Positions 8,178 through 16,637 of a stretch of 31,555 bases of DNA are shown piece after piece (within the stretch, counting starts at the first letter, position 1; each line of letters starts with the position of its first letter). Both the position numbers and the translations under genes were made by a program. Location: contig JAYNHP010000022.1 in the NCBI GenBank assembly GCA_038108155.1, forward strand, positions 1 through 31,555, read 5' to 3'. The DNA comes from MED-G20 sp038108155. GTDB taxonomy: Bacteria > Bacteroidota > Bacteroidia > Flavobacteriales_D > Parvicellaceae. The notes beneath the pieces are model-generated. The model searched no databases. It was not told the origin of the DNA and saw only the letters and a program-made list of their open reading frames with translations.

Positions 8178-10589
8178 TTTAGCAGATGCCATTAAGCTTC
8201 TACCTGGAGCGCTAATTCCAGATGCAAAGGTCTTGTAATGAATATCTAATAAATTATAAAGACCTAAAGACAGATTTAAAGATTCTCTATATTGATACCC
8301 AACTTGAGTATTTATGACCCACCAACTAGGGTAACCCATTGGCGAAGCTTCTAGAGGATTGTCTGTATTCCCTTGCCCAAATAGTTTATTAATTTTTTCT
8401 GCGTTAAAATTATTTAATATTTGAAACTCAATTTTTTTAAAAGTATAATTCAAATTTAGTTTGCCAAATAATGGAGGAATATGGCTCATAGGGATATGAG
8501 TATTTTTAAGAACCCCTCTTGTATAACAAAGACTAGAATGAACCTTAAGATTTTTAAAAAAAGTAATAAAAAGCGACCCACTTAATCCATAGACTATTCC
8601 GCTTTCACTATTTTGATTTGCTAAAATTTCATAATAGTTACTATCGTAATAAACTAAGTTAGAGCCATTAATTTCTAAGCTTTGTTTGGTAATTACATTA
8701 TCTAAAATTGTAACAAAAGAAGAAGAAGAAAAACTAAATTGAATATTTTTAAAATCTATTTTTTTTCCGATTCCAAATGAAAAATTATAAGCATATTCCG
8801 GATCTAACTGACTATTAGGGACTGTTAAAAATTGGTCTTTAATAAATACTTTTCCTAAATCATCAATATTTGGAGCTCTAAAACCGGTACTTAAATCCAA
8901 AAATATTTTTGTGGTTTCATTTGGATAAAAATAAGTGCCAAGTGACCCACTGAGTGAATGTCTTTTAATTTCAAAGCCATCTGACAAAAAATCTAGAATA
9001 TTATCATTAAATATGCCAAAGGCCTTATTCCAAGTGTACCTGATTCCTCCAATTAGAGATAGTCTATTTTTTTTTAGATTGTAACTGCCATAAATAGCAG
9101 GAAAAAAAGTGTTACTTCCTCCGCTAGGATATCTTGAATCTATATATGAAGTGGCGCTGTCTAAAAGATTAAGCTCATAAGCTCTACTGTTAACAGTATT
9201 ATAGTATATCTCAGTTCCGTAATCTAATTTTGAATTTGACCCAATAGATTTTGAAAACTGGATATTAGATCCCAAAACATTAACTTTCTCTAGCGAATTT
9301 TTTTGGGAAAAACTATTAAATCTCCTTGTGATCCTTGATTCCTCAATATGCTGGTGAGATAAAACAGCTCTAATATCATCAAAAAAAATGGAGGGATGAG
9401 AAGAAGAAAAAGAAATGGAATTCAAAAGCCTTTTTTGTGGACCATAGTTCCACTGAGCATATTCCGGAAGATTATTTAAAGTTAAGTTATTGAGCTGGTC
9501 TAGTCTTTGAAGATTGGATGAGGAGCTATATTGTGAGTTGATAATTAATTTTGAAGTTGCATTTAATTTAAAAAGAATTTTATTTGTTAAATCAATTTGA
9601 TTATATCCAACGCCTCTCTGGATAGATGGATTGGGATTGGTAATCATTGTGTCTTGAAAATTATTATATTCTGTGTAAAAATCATGTGTTCCCCAGTTTT
9701 GAAAGCCATGGACCCTGTTTTCCCCCATGGAAACATCTCCAAATTTTTTATAGGTAATTGATGTTAAAGATGCTATGTTTTTTCCTGATAAATTAAAATT
9801 TATATGGTTGGACAGCTCATTGGTTGCACTATTAAATCTTGTAAAATACAATCCATTATATCTAGAACTATCATTGGTATTTAACAAATTTGGATCTTTA
9901 GTTTTGTAATGAATGACCCCTCCTATAGCATCACTTCCGTAGGAAACTGCCGAAGGACCAAAAATTACATCACAACTCTCTAAAATAAAAGGATCAATGG
10001 TAATGCTGTTTTGTAGATGACCTCCTCGATAAATTGCATTATTCATTCTAACGCCATCCACCATTAAAAGTATTCTATTAGCTTCAAATCCTCTTATAAT
10101 TGGACTGCCACCACCAAAACTGGTTTTTTGAATGGTTACTCCATCCACTAAAGTCAGAAGTTCTGCCCCTGTTGATGCATTTGAGTTTAATATCTCACTG
10201 GATTTAACTACTTGATGATTTAACTCTTTCATTCCAGTTGGTAATTGTGTTGAGCTAGAAGTGCTTGTAACAAAAACTGGAAGAGATTGGTTTTTGTTAT
10301 TGGAAATCTGAAATAGAAAGTTTTTTTTGCTTAACTCTAGCTGACTTTGTATGTAAGTTTTTCCAGCAAAGTTTATTGAGATGGTATCGTAAATATTTAA
10401 TGATTTTAAGAGAATAACCCCTTTTCTATTGGTAGTAAAGGTGTCTTTTATAAACTGATTTTGAAATATTACTTTCTTAGATTTTATTGCATTGCCAAAT
10501 TCATTTACGAAAGTAATTTTCTGGCCTGTGTAACAAGCAGTTGAAAAAAGGAAAATTAAAAAAATATATGCTTTGAATAAATAACTCAA
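8166..10589 (-). CDS. TonB-dependent outer-membrane receptor
   Basis: An 807-residue TonB-dependent receptor. A signal peptide covers roughly residues 1-22, a short carboxypeptidase-regulatory-like beta domain 24-95, and the plug about 105-228 (GAELLTLVDGVTIQ, GGGSPIIRGFEANRILLMVDG, FGPSAVSYGSDAIGGVIHY). A 22-strand barrel follows, ending in Phe as outer-membrane barrels do. The plug resembles the haem/siderophore receptor group, but the substrate is unproven. The start is TTG 10587-10589: no in-frame ATG lies near, the signal peptide begins immediately after it, and it overlaps the recO TGA (TTGA). This position suggests translational coupling to recO. The 3' end overlaps the Lrp gene by 12 bases. 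Confidence 0.93.
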   Translation of the reverse strand: MSYLFKAYIFLIFLFSTACYTGQKITFVNEFGNAIKSKKVIFQNQFIKDTFTTNRKGVILLKSLNIYDTISINFAGKTYIQSQLELSKKNFLFQISNNKNQSLPVFVTSTSSSTQLPTGMKELNHQVVKSSEILNSNASTGAELLTLVDGVTIQKTSFGGGSPIIRGFEANRILLMVDGVRMNNAIYRGGHLQNSITIDPFILESCDVIFGPSAVSYGSDAIGGVIHYKTKDPNLLNTNDSSRYNGLYFTRFNSATNELSNHINFNLSGKNIASLTSITYKKFGDVSMGENRVHGFQNWGTHDFYTEYNNFQDTMITNPNPSIQRGVGYNQIDLTNKILFKLNATSKLIINSQYSSSSNLQRLDQLNNLTLNNLPEYAQWNYGPQKRLLNSISFSSSHPSIFFDDIRAVLSHQHIEESRITRRFNSFSQKNSLEKVNVLGSNIQFSKSIGSNSKLDYGTEIYYNTVNSRAYELNLLDSATSYIDSRYPSGGSNTFFPAIYGSYNLKKNRLSLIGGIRYTWNKAFGIFNDNILDFLSDGFEIKRHSLSGSLGTYFYPNETTKIFLDLSTGFRAPNIDDLGKVFIKDQFLTVPNSQLDPEYAYNFSFGIGKKIDFKNIQFSFSSSSFVTILDNVITKQSLEINGSNLVYYDSNYYEILANQNSESGIVYGLSGSLFITFFKNLKVHSSLCYTRGVLKNTHIPMSHIPPLFGKLNLNYTFKKIEFQILNNFNAEKINKLFGQGNTDNPLEASPMGYPSWWVINTQVGYQYRESLNLSLGLYNLLDIHYKTFASGISAPGRSLMASAKLSF

Positions 10590-11296
10590 TCGTAAAGAGA
10601 TTGTAAAATCTTAATGGAATTTAACTTGTCTGTATTTAGTATTTCATGATAGGACATGTACTTCAAAAATAAATCCATAATTAATCTTCTGTCAGTAGTA
10701 CTAATTTTAAAAAGAAATATATTATCAATATTCGTGCCTAATAGTTTATTTAATAATTGATGAGGAAAATTCTCATCGATATTTGGATCAAAGTTATTGG
10801 TGAATTTGCCATCAGAAAGGCTAAAATAGGGGGTTTGAGTTCCAAAATTATTCAACGGCTGTATTCCAAAATGAGTTAAAATCTCTTTAATAAAAAAAAG
10901 TCCAAATACAGCATTAAAAGTTCTATGTTCAAAAGAAATAATCATTTTCTCTAACTCAACAAAGAGTTTTTCATTTTTTTCTTCTGTATGAAAAACTTTA
11001 TTTAAAATCTCGGTCAGTAAAAGTGCATAACCAGTTTTTCTGATATCGCTTAAAATATCAATAATTGGAAATTTCATTTCTACATTATTTGCCCTATTTA
11101 CTTTTTTTTCTGGATTGTAGGCCGTACTAAACTCTATGAAATGAAAAGGTTGAAATAAAAATGCCTGATTTTTTTTGGTGCTAATGGTAAAAACAAAAGT
11201 AGATCTTCCATATTGTCTTGTCAATAAGTCTACAATAATTGAATTGTGCTTAATTTTAGTAGCCCTAAGAAATAATGCTTCAATTCTTTGACTCAT
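10586..11296 (-). CDS. recO: DNA repair protein RecO
   Basis: 236 residues matching the flavobacterial RecO form: an N-terminal OB-fold (EALFLRATKIKHNSIIVDLLTRQYGRSTFVF), then a helical domain (GYALLLTEILNKVFHTEE). RecO works with RecR (and RecF) to load RecA onto SSB-coated single-stranded DNA in gap repair. The four-cysteine zinc site seen in many RecO proteins is absent, the matching segment being FGIQPLNNFGTQTPYFSL. The gene overlaps the histidine kinase stop (ATGA) upstream and the TonB receptor start (TTGA) downstream, so all three are probably on one message. Confidence 0.9.
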   Translation of the reverse strand: MSQRIEALFLRATKIKHNSIIVDLLTRQYGRSTFVFTISTKKNQAFLFQPFHFIEFSTAYNPEKKVNRANNVEMKFPIIDILSDIRKTGYALLLTEILNKVFHTEEKNEKLFVELEKMIISFEHRTFNAVFGLFFIKEILTHFGIQPLNNFGTQTPYFSLSDGKFTNNFDPNIDENFPHQLLNKLLGTNIDNIFLFKISTTDRRLIMDLFLKYMSYHEILNTDKLNSIKILQSLYD

Positions 11297-12738
11297 GCTT
11301 TTTTGAATGTCATTTTGAATTCCGCTCCCTCTGCTCTCTCTTTTACCAAGCTAATCTTCCCACTATGATTCAAAATGATTTGCCAAGCTAAAGCTAAGCC
11401 AAGTCCTTTGCCTTTTGTTTTTGTGGTGAATTTGGGTTCAAATATTTTATCCTGAATATCTTTTGGAATGCCTGGTCCACTATCAATAAAAGATACTGTT
11501 ATTTTATTCTCTTCTTGAGAAATATTTATTTCAATGTGGCCTTTGTGGTCCATTGCATGCAAACTATTTTGAATTAAATTATTAAAAAGTCTAATGAGTT
11601 GATTTTCGTCACCAATTAATCTAAAAGAACTATTCTTTTGAAAATTTACATTAAATTTTACATTTTCTTCATGCTTAAATAAGTTTCTTATTTTATGAAT
11701 GATATCAATTAAATCTAATTCCTGTTTTTTTCCTTTTGGCAGCTCGGCATAATTAGAAAATTCATCGGCTATTTCAGTCAATATTCGGATTTGCTGAAGC
11801 ATTTTTTCCTGAAAATCTTTCAAGGTGTTTCGATTCTCTCTTTTGGATATATCTAATGCCCTCCCCAAATGTTGGATACTTAATTTCATAGGTGTCAATG
11901 GGTTTTTGATTTCATGTGCAACTTGTTTCGCCATTTCTCTCCATGCTATTTGACGCTGGTTTTGAGCTAATTTTTCTTTACTTAATTCAAGCTTATTAAG
12001 CATTTCGTTGTAAGCATTAACTAAAACTCCAATTTCATCGTTATTTTCCCATGCAAGTCTTTCGTTGTTTTCGCCAATTTCTACCCCTTTAATTTTTGAA
12101 CTAATTGATGCGATTGATTTGGTGATATAGGTAGAAAGTAAATATGCTAAGATTACAGCGCCAATAAAAAGCAATAAAAAAATAGTAAGTAACCTTTTTA
12201 AAAAATCCCACAGTTCTGTTTTATTAGTATAATCAGATGGATGGTATGGGATATTAATTATACCCATTTTTTGATTTTTCTTATTAAAGGCAAAAGAGTA
12301 AGAATTAATATCTTGATTACTTGATCTTTCAACTAACCTGCCATTTTTTGATTGATCTAATTTTAATAATAACTCTTTACTTAAATCTCTAGAGTATCGA
12401 TCCTGAAAAAGGGTGTCTATGGAAGTAATTAATATTTTACCAGATAAATTAAAAATTACAATAGGTAAATTATTAACATCTGCTATTTCTCTAAGCTTGT
12501 AATCAAAGTCTTTTGTAATAAACTCACTCATAGTTGCAGGATCTAATTCATTTAAAAAATACTGCAATGAAGAATTTATTGTCTTTTCCTTTCTTTGGAT
12601 TCTTTGAAAATGATACTGGTCGTTTTGTTCTTTAAAAAAATAAAACGTTGTAACTCCAATTACAATTAAAGAAAGTGCTACTAGAGCAAGTATAGATATA
12701 TAAAATCTGTTTTTTAAAGAAGAGTAAAACCAATGCAT
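11293..12738 (-). CDS. NtrY-like membrane sensor histidine kinase
   Basis: 481 residues. Transmembrane segments at about 12-35 and 183-204 enclose an extracytoplasmic sensor region of about 145 residues, followed by HAMP (205-255). The dimerisation/phosphoacceptor segment AWREMAKQVAHEIKNPLTP carries His275, in a wording typical of the NtrY group. The ATPase domain shows Asn391 (N box), DSGPGIP (419-425) and GKGLGLAL (443-450). The track-like start at TTG 12739-12741 is directly followed by ATG 12736-12738, which is preferred here. No response regulator is adjacent, so the partner is elsewhere. The gene lies 49 bases after atpG on the same strand and overlaps recO by 4 bases. Confidence 0.92.
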   Translation of the reverse strand: MHWFYSSLKNRFYISILALVALSLIVIGVTTFYFFKEQNDQYHFQRIQRKEKTINSSLQYFLNELDPATMSEFITKDFDYKLREIADVNNLPIVIFNLSGKILITSIDTLFQDRYSRDLSKELLLKLDQSKNGRLVERSSNQDINSYSFAFNKKNQKMGIINIPYHPSDYTNKTELWDFLKRLLTIFLLLFIGAVILAYLLSTYITKSIASISSKIKGVEIGENNERLAWENNDEIGVLVNAYNEMLNKLELSKEKLAQNQRQIAWREMAKQVAHEIKNPLTPMKLSIQHLGRALDISKRENRNTLKDFQEKMLQQIRILTEIADEFSNYAELPKGKKQELDLIDIIHKIRNLFKHEENVKFNVNFQKNSSFRLIGDENQLIRLFNNLIQNSLHAMDHKGHIEINISQEENKITVSFIDSGPGIPKDIQDKIFEPKFTTKTKGKGLGLALAWQIILNHSGKISLVKERAEGAEFKMTFKKA

Positions 12739-12787
12739 CAAAGGTAAATTTATGCAAAAGGAATTTAAAAATTAAGACTGTAGTAGT

Positions 12788-13660
12788 TTATCCTCCTAGA
12801 GCCTCTGCGCCAGCAACAATTTCTAGAATTTCGTTAGTAATGGCCGCTTGTCTGGCTTTATTATAAAATAACTTTAAATCGTTTTTCATTTCGTTAGCAT
12901 TATCAGTGGCTTTATGCATTGCTGTCATTCTAGCTCCATGTTCAGATGCAAATGAATCTAAAAGCGCTTTATAAAGTTGTATTTTTAAGGAACTTGGGAT
13001 GAGTTCTTTAAGAATTTCCTCTTGATCTGGTTCAAAAATATAGTCTACTGAACTCTCTTTCTCAGAATGAACGGGTTTGACAGGTAAGAATGGCTCATTG
13101 ACCGTAATTTGAACCGCAGCATTTTTAAAAGAATTATACACTAAAAAAGCTTTGTCAAAAACATTATTTTCAAAAGCTGACATCAACTTAGAAGTGATAG
13201 AAATTGAGTTTTCATAGCTTAGGTCTTCCCAAATAGTTTGGGCGTCTGTAGGCAATGTATCATTACTGTTTAATAACTCTGTCTTTTTAAAAGCATCAAA
13301 AACTTTTTTTCCAATTGTTAAAATGCTGTATTCGTTATCAGGATTTTCTTCAATTGTTTTTTTAATTTCTTTAACTACGTTATTATTGAAGCCGCCGCAG
13401 AGGCCCCTATTAGATGATATAGCAATTAATAATACTTTTTTGCCCTTATCGTCTCGCATCATTGGATGTTCTGTTTCTCCAACTGTAGAAGAAACATTTA
13501 AAAGAATGTCATTGAACTTTTTTGCAAAAGGTCTCATTTGAACTATTGCATCTTGAGCTCTTTTGAATTTTGCTGCTGAAACCATTTTCATAGCAGAAGT
13601 TATCTGCATAGTTGACTCTACAGAAGTTATTCTAGTTCGTATTTCTTTTAAGTTAGCCAT
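12788..13660 (-). CDS. atpG: F1 ATP synthase gamma subunit
   Basis: The rotating central stalk of F1, 290 residues. Both conserved termini are present: ANLKEIRTRITSVESTMQIT with MKMVSAAKFKRAQ at the N-terminus, and the C-terminal helix MTAMHKATDNANEM followed by YNKARQAAITNEILEIV. The start lies 5 bases after the atpA stop. It is the last ATP synthase gene here; beta (atpD) and epsilon (atpC) are not present, as is usual in Bacteroidota where they form a separate pair. Confidence 0.98.
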   Translation of the reverse strand: MANLKEIRTRITSVESTMQITSAMKMVSAAKFKRAQDAIVQMRPFAKKFNDILLNVSSTVGETEHPMMRDDKGKKVLLIAISSNRGLCGGFNNNVVKEIKKTIEENPDNEYSILTIGKKVFDAFKKTELLNSNDTLPTDAQTIWEDLSYENSISITSKLMSAFENNVFDKAFLVYNSFKNAAVQITVNEPFLPVKPVHSEKESSVDYIFEPDQEEILKELIPSSLKIQLYKALLDSFASEHGARMTAMHKATDNANEMKNDLKLFYNKARQAAITNEILEIVAGAEALGG

Positions 13661-13665
13661 TTAAA

Positions 13666-15246
13666 TTATGCTTCGTAATTTTTAGACATTTCTGCAACAA
13701 CTTTCTTGATTAAATCTGTCACCTCTTCTGTTAATTTTCCAGCTTTTAAAGTGTCTAATTCTTTCCTGTATTTCGTTCTCATTAAATCTAAAAAGTTTTC
13801 TTCAAAATCTTTAATTTTAGCCGTTGGAATGCTAGTTAATATTCCAGTTGAACCACAGTAAATAATTGCTACTTGTTCTTCAACAGGCAAAGGAGAACCT
13901 TCGTTTTGTTTTAAAATTTCAACATTTCTCGCTCCTCTTTCCAGAACCGCCATGGTAGCTGGATCTAAATCAGAGCCAAATTTAGAAAATGCTTCAAGCT
14001 CTCTGTACTGAGCTTGATCGAGTTTTAATGTTCCAGAAACTTTTTTCATAGATTTTATTTGTGCAGATCCTCCAACTCTAGAAACAGAAATACCAACGTT
14101 TATTGCAGGTCTAATACCTGAATTAAATAAGTTCGCTTCTAAAAATATCTGCCCATCTGTAATAGAAATAACATTTGTTGGAATATAAGCAGAAACATCA
14201 CCAGCTTGAGTTTCAATAATTGGTAAAGCAGTAAGAGATCCACCCCCTTTGACTTTTCCTTTCAAAGACTCTGGTAAATCATTCATCTGTTGAGCAATTT
14301 CATCTGAATTATTAATTTTTGCTGCTCTTTCTAATAATCTGGAGTGTAAATAAAATACATCTCCTGGATAAGCTTCTCTTCCAGGAGGTCTTCTTAATAA
14401 TAAAGAAACTTCTCTATAAGCAACTGCTTGTTTAGATAAATCATCAAATATAATTAAAGCTGGTCTACCAGTATCTCTAAAATATTCACCAATTGCAGCA
14501 CCAGTAAAAGGAGCATAAAATTGCATTGGCGCTGAATCAGAAGCATTAGCAGCTACTATAACGGTATATTCCATAGCTCCGGCTTCTTCTAATTTACTGA
14601 CAATACCTGCAATTGTTGACCCCTTTTGGCCAATTGCTACATATATACAGTAAACTGGCTCTCCTCTATCGTAAAACTCTTTCTGGTTAATAATGGTGTC
14701 AATACAAACAGTTGTTTTACCTGTTTGACGATCGCCTATTACCAATTCTCTTTGACCTCTACCAATTGGAATCATAGCATCGATTGCCTTAACTCCAGTT
14801 TGAAGAGGTTCATTAACTGGTTGTCTATAAATAACTCCAGGTGCTTTTCTTTCAATTGGCATTTCGAATAATTCTCCTTCAATTGGTCCTTTTCCGTCAA
14901 TTGGCTGTCCAAGCGTGTCAACTACTCTTCCCAACATTTTCTCTCCAACTTTTATTGAAGCAATTCTATTGGTTCTTTTGACCGTATCTCCTTCTTTAAT
15001 ATTATTGGATGCACCTAGTAATACTGCACCTACATTATCTTCCTCTAAGTTTAATGCAATCCCTTGAAGACCATTATCAAATTCAATAAGTTCTCCATAC
15101 TGAACTCCGCCAAGTCCATAGATTCTTGCAATTCCATCGCCAATTTGTAATACTGTACCTACTTCTTCTAGTTCTGCTTCAGACTTAAAGCCTGATAGTT
15201 GTTGTCTTAGAATTGCTGAAACTTCTGCTGGTTTTATTTCTGCCAT
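13666..15246 (-). CDS. atpA: F1 ATP synthase alpha subunit
   Basis: The non-catalytic nucleotide-binding subunit of F1, 526 residues. Walker A is GDRQTGKT (171-178), Walker B is LIIFDD (264-269), the signature PAINVGISVS is at 380-389, and the arginine finger is Arg390 in VSRVGGSAQ. A segment at about 311-336 (INNSDEIAQQ to KGGG) enlarges the protein relative to the E. coli subunit (513 residues); comparable enlargement is common in Bacteroidota. The start lies 10 bases after the atpH stop and the stop 5 bases before atpG. Confidence 0.99.
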   Translation of the reverse strand: MAEIKPAEVSAILRQQLSGFKSEAELEEVGTVLQIGDGIARIYGLGGVQYGELIEFDNGLQGIALNLEEDNVGAVLLGASNNIKEGDTVKRTNRIASIKVGEKMLGRVVDTLGQPIDGKGPIEGELFEMPIERKAPGVIYRQPVNEPLQTGVKAIDAMIPIGRGQRELVIGDRQTGKTTVCIDTIINQKEFYDRGEPVYCIYVAIGQKGSTIAGIVSKLEEAGAMEYTVIVAANASDSAPMQFYAPFTGAAIGEYFRDTGRPALIIFDDLSKQAVAYREVSLLLRRPPGREAYPGDVFYLHSRLLERAAKINNSDEIAQQMNDLPESLKGKVKGGGSLTALPIIETQAGDVSAYIPTNVISITDGQIFLEANLFNSGIRPAINVGISVSRVGGSAQIKSMKKVSGTLKLDQAQYRELEAFSKFGSDLDPATMAVLERGARNVEILKQNEGSPLPVEEQVAIIYCGSTGILTSIPTAKIKDFEENFLDLMRTKYRKELDTLKAGKLTEEVTDLIKKVVAEMSKNYEA

Positions 15247-15256
15247 TTTATTGTTT

Positions 15257-15814
15257 TTAGAAATCCTTAATAAAAAGGTTTTTATTGTAACTGTTTTTTA
15301 ATTCTTTTAATTGCTTTCTCACGCTATCGTCAATTTGGAAATCGCCAACTTTAATAATTGCGCCTCCTAAAATATCATGATTTATTTCTTCTTTTAATTC
15401 CACATCCTTATCCATCTTCGTCTTAACAAATGAAACAACTTTTTCCTTGAGGTCTTTATCTAAAGGAATAGTTGTGGTAACACTAGCTGTAATGATTTTA
15501 TGATGAGATTTATATAGCTCAATGAAGTTTTTAGAAATTGAATGAAGAAGAGATTCTCTTTTTTTCTTAGTTATTAACTCTACAAAAAGATAAGTTGTCT
15601 TGGAGAGCTTGTTTTCAAATAAAGATTTTAAAATGGATAATTTTTTGCTGGTATTAATTATAGGGCTTTTAAGCATTAGACTAAAGTCATTACTCTTAGA
15701 ACAAAGAGCTTCAACAGCAAGTAAGTCATTGTAACACTCTTTCAATTGATTTGTTTCAATTGCTAAATCAAGTAAAGATTTTGCGTATCTAGTTGTGATT
15801 TTAGAGGCTATCAT
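15257..15814 (-). CDS. atpH: ATP synthase delta subunit
   Basis: 185 residues of the peripheral-stalk delta (OSCP) subunit, which links the b dimer to the top of F1. The typical N-terminal six-helix segment begins ASKITTRYAKSLLDLAIE, and the C-terminal segment has ELKEEINHDILGGAIIKVGDFQIDDSVRKQLKEL, the conserved family ending. It is separated from atpF by 4 bases and from atpA by 10. Confidence 0.96.
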   Translation of the reverse strand: MIASKITTRYAKSLLDLAIETNQLKECYNDLLAVEALCSKSNDFSLMLKSPIINTSKKLSILKSLFENKLSKTTYLFVELITKKKRESLLHSISKNFIELYKSHHKIITASVTTTIPLDKDLKEKVVSFVKTKMDKDVELKEEINHDILGGAIIKVGDFQIDDSVRKQLKELKNSYNKNLFIKDF

Positions 15815-15818
15815 ACTT

Positions 15819-16319
15819 CTAATTCATCTGATTTTTTAATGTTTCTTCAACAAGCTTTTTCTGACTCTTTACATCTTTAAGCTCTGATTTAATAATTTTC
15901 TCCGCCATTTGAATTGATATATCAGCGATTTCATTTTTCAATTCAGTCATAGCCTTCATCTTTTCATTACTAATTTGTTCTTTGGCAGATAATATTATTT
16001 TCTCTGCTTCACTAGAAGCTTTACTTTTTGCTTCTGAAATGGTATTTTCTTTTATTGCCCTTGCTTCTTTAATTATAGAATCTCTTTCTATTCTTGCTTC
16101 ATTTAATATCTTTTCATTGTTTGCAGAAAGTTGTTCCATTTCAGCTTTTGCTTTTTCTGCAGATGATAAAGCTTCTGTAATAGAATTGTTTCGATCATCT
16201 ACTGCTTTTAAAATAGGTTTCCAAGCGAACTTCTTAAGGATAACAAGTAATAATATAAATATTACTACTGTCCAAAACATTAAACCTATTGCAGGTGTTA
16301 CCAATTGCATTGAATCCAT
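15819..16319 (-). CDS. atpF: ATP synthase b subunit
   Basis: 166 residues. A single N-terminal membrane helix (about residues 10-27, GLMFWTVVIFILLLVILK) is followed by the conserved KFAWKPILKAVDDR turn and a long charged coiled coil that forms the peripheral stalk. ATG 16317-16319 is used; Met4 is a possible alternative. There is a 75-base gap to the upstream atpE, holding a terminator-like hairpin, so transcription into atpF may be only partial. Confidence 0.97.
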   Translation of the reverse strand: MDSMQLVTPAIGLMFWTVVIFILLLVILKKFAWKPILKAVDDRNNSITEALSSAEKAKAEMEQLSANNEKILNEARIERDSIIKEARAIKENTISEAKSKASSEAEKIILSAKEQISNEKMKAMTELKNEIADISIQMAEKIIKSELKDVKSQKKLVEETLKNQMN

Positions 16320-16345
16320 TGTATATAATTTAAATAAAAAATAGA

Positions 16346-16366
16346 GCTGAAGCCAAACGCTTCAGC
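16346..16366 (-). terminator. Terminator-like hairpin between atpE and atpF
   Basis: GCTGAAGC and GCTTCAGC form a perfect 8-base stem with a 5-base loop. On the minus strand, the direction of the operon, it is followed at once by TCTATTTTTTATTTA, a T-rich run. It lies 28 bases after the atpE stop and 26 bases before the atpF start. This has the form of a Rho-independent terminator. Because essential genes lie downstream, it is more likely a partial terminator or an RNA-stabilising 3' end for atpE. Confidence 0.6.
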
Positions 16367-16394
16367 ATCTACTTTTAGTTGGTTATTAGTATAA

Positions 16395-16607
16395 TTAGCC
16401 TTGTAGCAAAGCTACAACAACACCAAATAATGCCACACCCTCAACAAGTGCTGCAGCAATAATCATATTTGTTTGAATCATTCCAGAATGTTCTGGCTGC
16501 CTTGCCATTGATTCTAGTGCCGATCCACCAATTCTACCAATTCCTATTCCAGCACCAATCGCTGCTAAACCTGCACCAATTGCTGCTATTCCTGTAATTG
16601 TTCCCAT
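16395..16607 (-). CDS. atpE: ATP synthase c subunit
   Basis: A 70-residue hairpin of two membrane helices that forms the rotor ring. Helix 1 is glycine/alanine rich (GIAAIGAGLAAIGAGIGIG), the polar loop is ARQPEHSG, and helix 2 carries the ion-binding Glu56 in AALVEGVALFG. The residues after Glu56 are Gly and Val rather than the Ser/Thr of sodium-binding rings, and helix 1 lacks the matching Gln, so proton coupling is expected. It is flanked by a 30-base gap to atpB and a 75-base gap with a hairpin to atpF. Confidence 0.97.
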   Translation of the reverse strand: MGTITGIAAIGAGLAAIGAGIGIGRIGGSALESMARQPEHSGMIQTNMIIAAALVEGVALFGVVVALLQG

Positions 16608-16637
16608 TTTTTTATTTTTTAAGGTTAAACAATGTTA

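Noticed and set aside
13323..13541. Plus-strand open frame opposite atpG
   Set aside because: It is a shadow of a strongly conserved gene, without a family match or a promoter.
16395..16607. Sodium-coupled ATP synthase
   Set aside because: Glu56 is followed by Gly-Val, not Ser-Thr, and helix 1 lacks the Gln ligand, so a proton ring is expected.
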